Source: GCA-2690565 sp002457235 (GTDB lineage Bacteria; Verrucomicrobiota; Verrucomicrobiia; Opitutales; Coraliomargaritaceae). Taken from it: a DNA stretch of 64,000 bases. The stretch's first letter is position 1. Every line of letters starts with the position of its first letter. Of the stretch, positions 62,463-64,000 are shown one piece after another. The notes beneath the pieces are model-generated. The model searched no databases and was not told the origin of the DNA. It saw nothing but the letters and a program-made list of their open reading frames with translations. The position numbers and the translations under genes were made by a program. The stretch spans positions 83,282 to 147,281 of the forward strand of contig JBJLEZ010000008.1 of the NCBI GenBank assembly GCA_045565695.1, in the 5' to 3' direction.

Positions 62463-62954
62463 ATGAAAAATCTACTCCTTATATTTTCAGTGCTTTTAAG
62501 CACTTCTTTGTCTGCTATTGAGTATGGGTATTTGAGTCAAGAGCAACCCAGTATTTCTCTAAGCCAAGGTGATGTGATTGAGTTTTTAGCAATGAATAGA
62601 GGTTGTGAAATTAATATTACTTTGCCTAATGGAAACCAAATAGAATTTGATGGATGGATGTTGGGTTCTGAATCTGGTTCCACTTGGAACTCTAAAAAAA
62701 ATCACATTTTTGTAGGCCCAATAACTATTTCACTTTACCAGAATGATAGTCACTATTTAGCTTACCAGATTACAAGAGCTTCTGAATACCAAAACTCAAA
62801 TGTCTTTTCTGTTAATGGAGGCCCAAGCTCTACTCACAATATAGTAGTAGAAACATCTACTGACTTAGAAAACTGGACTCCAGTTCATAGCTCTGGTCTT
62901 ACTGGCTCAAGTGAGCAAATTTATGTAAGGACTCGGATATCAACATCTGAATAA
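62463..62954 (+). CDS. Secreted protein (signal-peptide family, copy 2)
   Basis: The 163-residue protein starts with the same MKNLLLIFSVLLSTSLSA, with nearly identical DNA to copy 1. The mature part begins IEYGYLSQEQPSISLSQGDVIEFL; a C-terminal stretch ETSTDLENWTPVHSSGLTGSSEQIYVRTR belongs to the domain type ESS-D-NW...RFFRVRA common in secreted proteins of this phylum. There is no sorting tail. The gene follows copy 1 after 4 bases (operon) and ends before a conserved 3' hairpin. Confidence 0.75.
   Translation: MKNLLLIFSVLLSTSLSAIEYGYLSQEQPSISLSQGDVIEFLAMNRGCEINITLPNGNQIEFDGWMLGSESGSTWNSKKNHIFVGPITISLYQNDSHYLAYQITRASEYQNSNVFSVNGGPSSTHNIVVETSTDLENWTPVHSSGLTGSSEQIYVRTRISTSE
62489..62504. repeat. 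Inverted repeat inside signal-peptide code, copy 2
   Basis: AGTGCTTTTAAGCACT, identical in sequence and position in the gene to copy 1. Confidence 0.85.
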
Positions 62955-62960
62955 TTTCTT

Positions 62961-63011
62961 TCTCCTCTAAATATATTTAGGGGGTAGGATTTGGGGTGCT
63001 TTTAGGGGGAC
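62961..63011 (+). repeat. 3' hairpin repeat A
   Basis: CTCCTCTAAATATATTTAGGGGG forms a stem-loop, followed by TAGGATTTGGGGTGCTTTTAGGGGG. The same sequence follows copy 3 with two or three changes. It begins just past the copy 2 stop; it may be a terminator or a recombination boundary. Confidence 0.7.
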
Positions 63012-63086
63012 AGAATGGAGTAGGTTTACTATCTGTACCCAACATTATAGGATTGATAAGATGAGTGAGTTTTTTAGATTTTAGCT

Positions 63087-63746
63087 ATGAAAAATCTTCT
63101 CCTTATCTTTTCAGTGCTTTTAAGCACTTCTTTGTCTGCATCATTAATAGAGGAAGTATTGAGCAAGAACCTAGGTTACACTCCGGGGATTGTAGTAGCT
63201 GGAAGTGATGGCTCTTTTGTGACTTTCCAAAATGGTGCAACAAATCCTCAAAGATGGTACGGGAATGACGGAAGCTTCATACGAGGTTTTGATTTTTCTG
63301 GCTCATCCTCTCGTCCATTATCTTTCAACTCTAATTTACTAATAATCCATAATGAGAACGGAGGCGATGGAGGGACTTGGATACCATCAATAGTTGTCGC
63401 AGATAGCTCGGGGCAAACTTCTGAACAATCGTATTACGGAAATTATTTCGAGGTAAATGCTCAAAATCCCCTAACTATTAATAATGGATATTTTGCTACA
63501 TTTAATAATCAGACAGTTTATGTTTATAAAATAGCTAATTATTCGGAAGTAAGCTCCTCAAATAGCTCAGTTTCAACAATACCCTCAAATGCAGTTGTCA
63601 TTCCATCCGATTCCTCTGGACCGGTACAAATCATTTTAGAATCATCAGAGGATATGGTGAATTGGAACTCAGCTAACCCGGGTACTTATGGAGCTTCTAC
63701 TAATGAAAGATTCTTTAGAGTCAGAGCAGTCCAAGACACCGAATAA
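63087..63746 (+). CDS. Secreted protein (signal-peptide family, copy 3)
   Basis: The 219-residue protein starts MKNLLLIFSVLLSTSLSA, then a different mature part: SLIEEVLSKNLGYTPGIVVAGSDGSFVTFQNG, followed by a beta-rich middle and the C-terminal domain VQIILESSEDMVNWNSANPGTYGASTNERFFRVRAVQ. The signal DNA has silent changes from copies 1 and 2 (for example CTT for CTA) but keeps the inverted repeat. A 132-base gap separates it from copy 2, so it has its own promoter. Confidence 0.75.
   Translation: MKNLLLIFSVLLSTSLSASLIEEVLSKNLGYTPGIVVAGSDGSFVTFQNGATNPQRWYGNDGSFIRGFDFSGSSSRPLSFNSNLLIIHNENGGDGGTWIPSIVVADSSGQTSEQSYYGNYFEVNAQNPLTINNGYFATFNNQTVYVYKIANYSEVSSSNSSVSTIPSNAVVIPSDSSGPVQIILESSEDMVNWNSANPGTYGASTNERFFRVRAVQDTE
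63113..63128. repeat. Inverted repeat inside signal-peptide code, copy 3
   Basis: AGTGCTTTTAAGCACT, same offset of 26 bases from the start codon. Confidence 0.85.
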
Positions 63747-63751
63747 TTTTT

Positions 63752-63801
63752 TTCTCCTCTAAATATATTTAGGGGGTAGCATTTGGGGTGCTTTTGGGGG
63801 G
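63752..63801 (+). repeat. 3' hairpin repeat B
   Basis: CTCCTCTAAATATATTTAGGGGG, then TAGCATTTGGGGTGCTTTTGGGGGG, right behind the copy 3 stop. Near copy of the sequence at 62961. Confidence 0.7.
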
Positions 63802-63868
63802 TAAACCCACGGGTAATGGACCTTACTCTTACGAGGACCCGTTTTAATCTGTTACATTAAGTTAACAC

Positions 63869-63900
63869 AAAGCCTCTTGGAATTTCCTTGAGGCTTTTTT
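63869..63900 (+). terminator. Terminator upstream of copy 4
   Basis: AAAGCCTC pairs with GAGGCTTT, with an inner GGAA/TTCC, followed by six T residues. Its second arm and T tract are also found alone at 61813-61827, next to repeat copy 2. Confidence 0.85.
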
Positions 63901-63922
63901 ATTTATTTATAAAATCTCATCT

Positions 63923-64000
63923 ATGAAAAATCTACTACTTGTATTTTCAGTGCTTTTAAGCACTTCTCTGTCTGCTGTTGAGTATGGATACAATTCTAAT
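63923..64000 (+). CDS. Secreted protein (signal-peptide family, copy 4), 3' end outside window
   Basis: Only 26 codons are inside the window: MKNLLLVFSVLLSTSLSA then VEYGYNSN. The mature start resembles copy 2 (IEYGYLSQ), so copies 2 and 4 are the closest pair. One amino acid differs in the signal (Ile to Val). The inverted repeat is present at 63949-63964. Confidence 0.75.
   Translation, partial: MKNLLLVFSVLLSTSLSAVEYGYNSN
63949..63964. repeat. Inverted repeat inside signal-peptide code, copy 4
   Basis: AGTGCTTTTAAGCACT, same offset from the start codon as in the other three copies. Confidence 0.85.

Noticed and set aside
61873..63964. CRISPR array
   Set aside because: The repeated 16-mer lies inside protein-coding signal sequences 300-800 bases apart; there are no spacers or cas genes.
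61847..64000. Diversity-generating retroelement
   Set aside because: The conserved part is the start of the genes and the variable part whole bodies; no reverse transcriptase or template repeat is in the window.

Overview
The window looks like the chromosome of a marine-type Verrucomicrobia member, most likely of the Opitutae/Puniceicoccales group. The evidence is a secreted protein ending in VPEPST, a membrane helix and RRK (PEP-CTERM sorting signal), secreted proteins with a terminal domain ending in RFFRVRA, a TonB receptor whose mature part begins VFELDDFVVVG, a multi-pseudopilin cassette, AT-rich sequence, and poor use of Shine-Dalgarno sites. This assignment is inferred from protein style; there is no rRNA in the window.

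Layout. 1-1230 is the 3' part of a phospholipase D-like gene. 1220-7377 is a minus-strand housekeeping operon: tlyA, nadK, cca (reading frame interrupted at CTT TGA), polA, and a mini RNase III-like protein. 7483-11231 holds rsmJ, an M29 aminopeptidase, RNase PH (minus) and trhO. 11278-14758 is a run of five pseudopilin genes. 14745-22944 is minus-strand core metabolism and translation (alaS, leuB, sucD, sucC, fusA). 23146-28444 holds an NAD(P)-binding SDR, citramalate synthase, an ECF sigma factor with a soluble zinc anti-sigma candidate, and a lipid A-type acyltransferase. 28589-32872 holds serS, a small membrane protein, proS, msrA, a DUF493 protein and tRNA-Leu(UAA).

32954-37690 is a tightly overlapping operon for the compatible solute glucosylglycerate: D-glycerate 3-kinase, a HAD phosphatase of the mannosyl/glucosyl-3-phosphoglycerate type, and a 992-residue protein that joins a glucosyl-3-phosphoglycerate synthase-like glycosyltransferase to a GH13_18 sugar phosphorylase. 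Together they could both build and phosphorolyse the solute and recycle the glycerate.

37698-45000 is a looser region: a serine hydrolase, a heavily frameshifted TonB siderophore receptor with two Fur-like boxes, a BASS-type transporter, an unknown protein, a DCC protein, rpmI-rplT and a broken esterase. 45002-58567 is again core: eno, a YfgM-like TPR protein, purU, carB, a YIP1-like membrane protein, recN, a PpiD-like foldase, a CPBP protease, pyrC and pyrB.

58759-64000 is accessory DNA. A tmRNA gene (tag GEEQFALAA) is followed 47 bases later by a tyrosine recombinase, the usual arrangement of an island integrated at the ssrA 3' end. Beyond it are two 98-99% identical copies of a 294-base repeat flanking a BamE-like membrane protein, then at least four secreted-protein genes that start with almost the same signal peptide, carry the same 16-base inverted repeat inside it, and have different mature parts. 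The array runs off the right end of the window.

The most interesting items are the synthase-phosphorylase fusion, the signal-peptide cassette array in the ssrA island, the repeat-flanked module, and the cca gene whose break coincides with the CUU UGA motif known from release factor 2 frameshifting.
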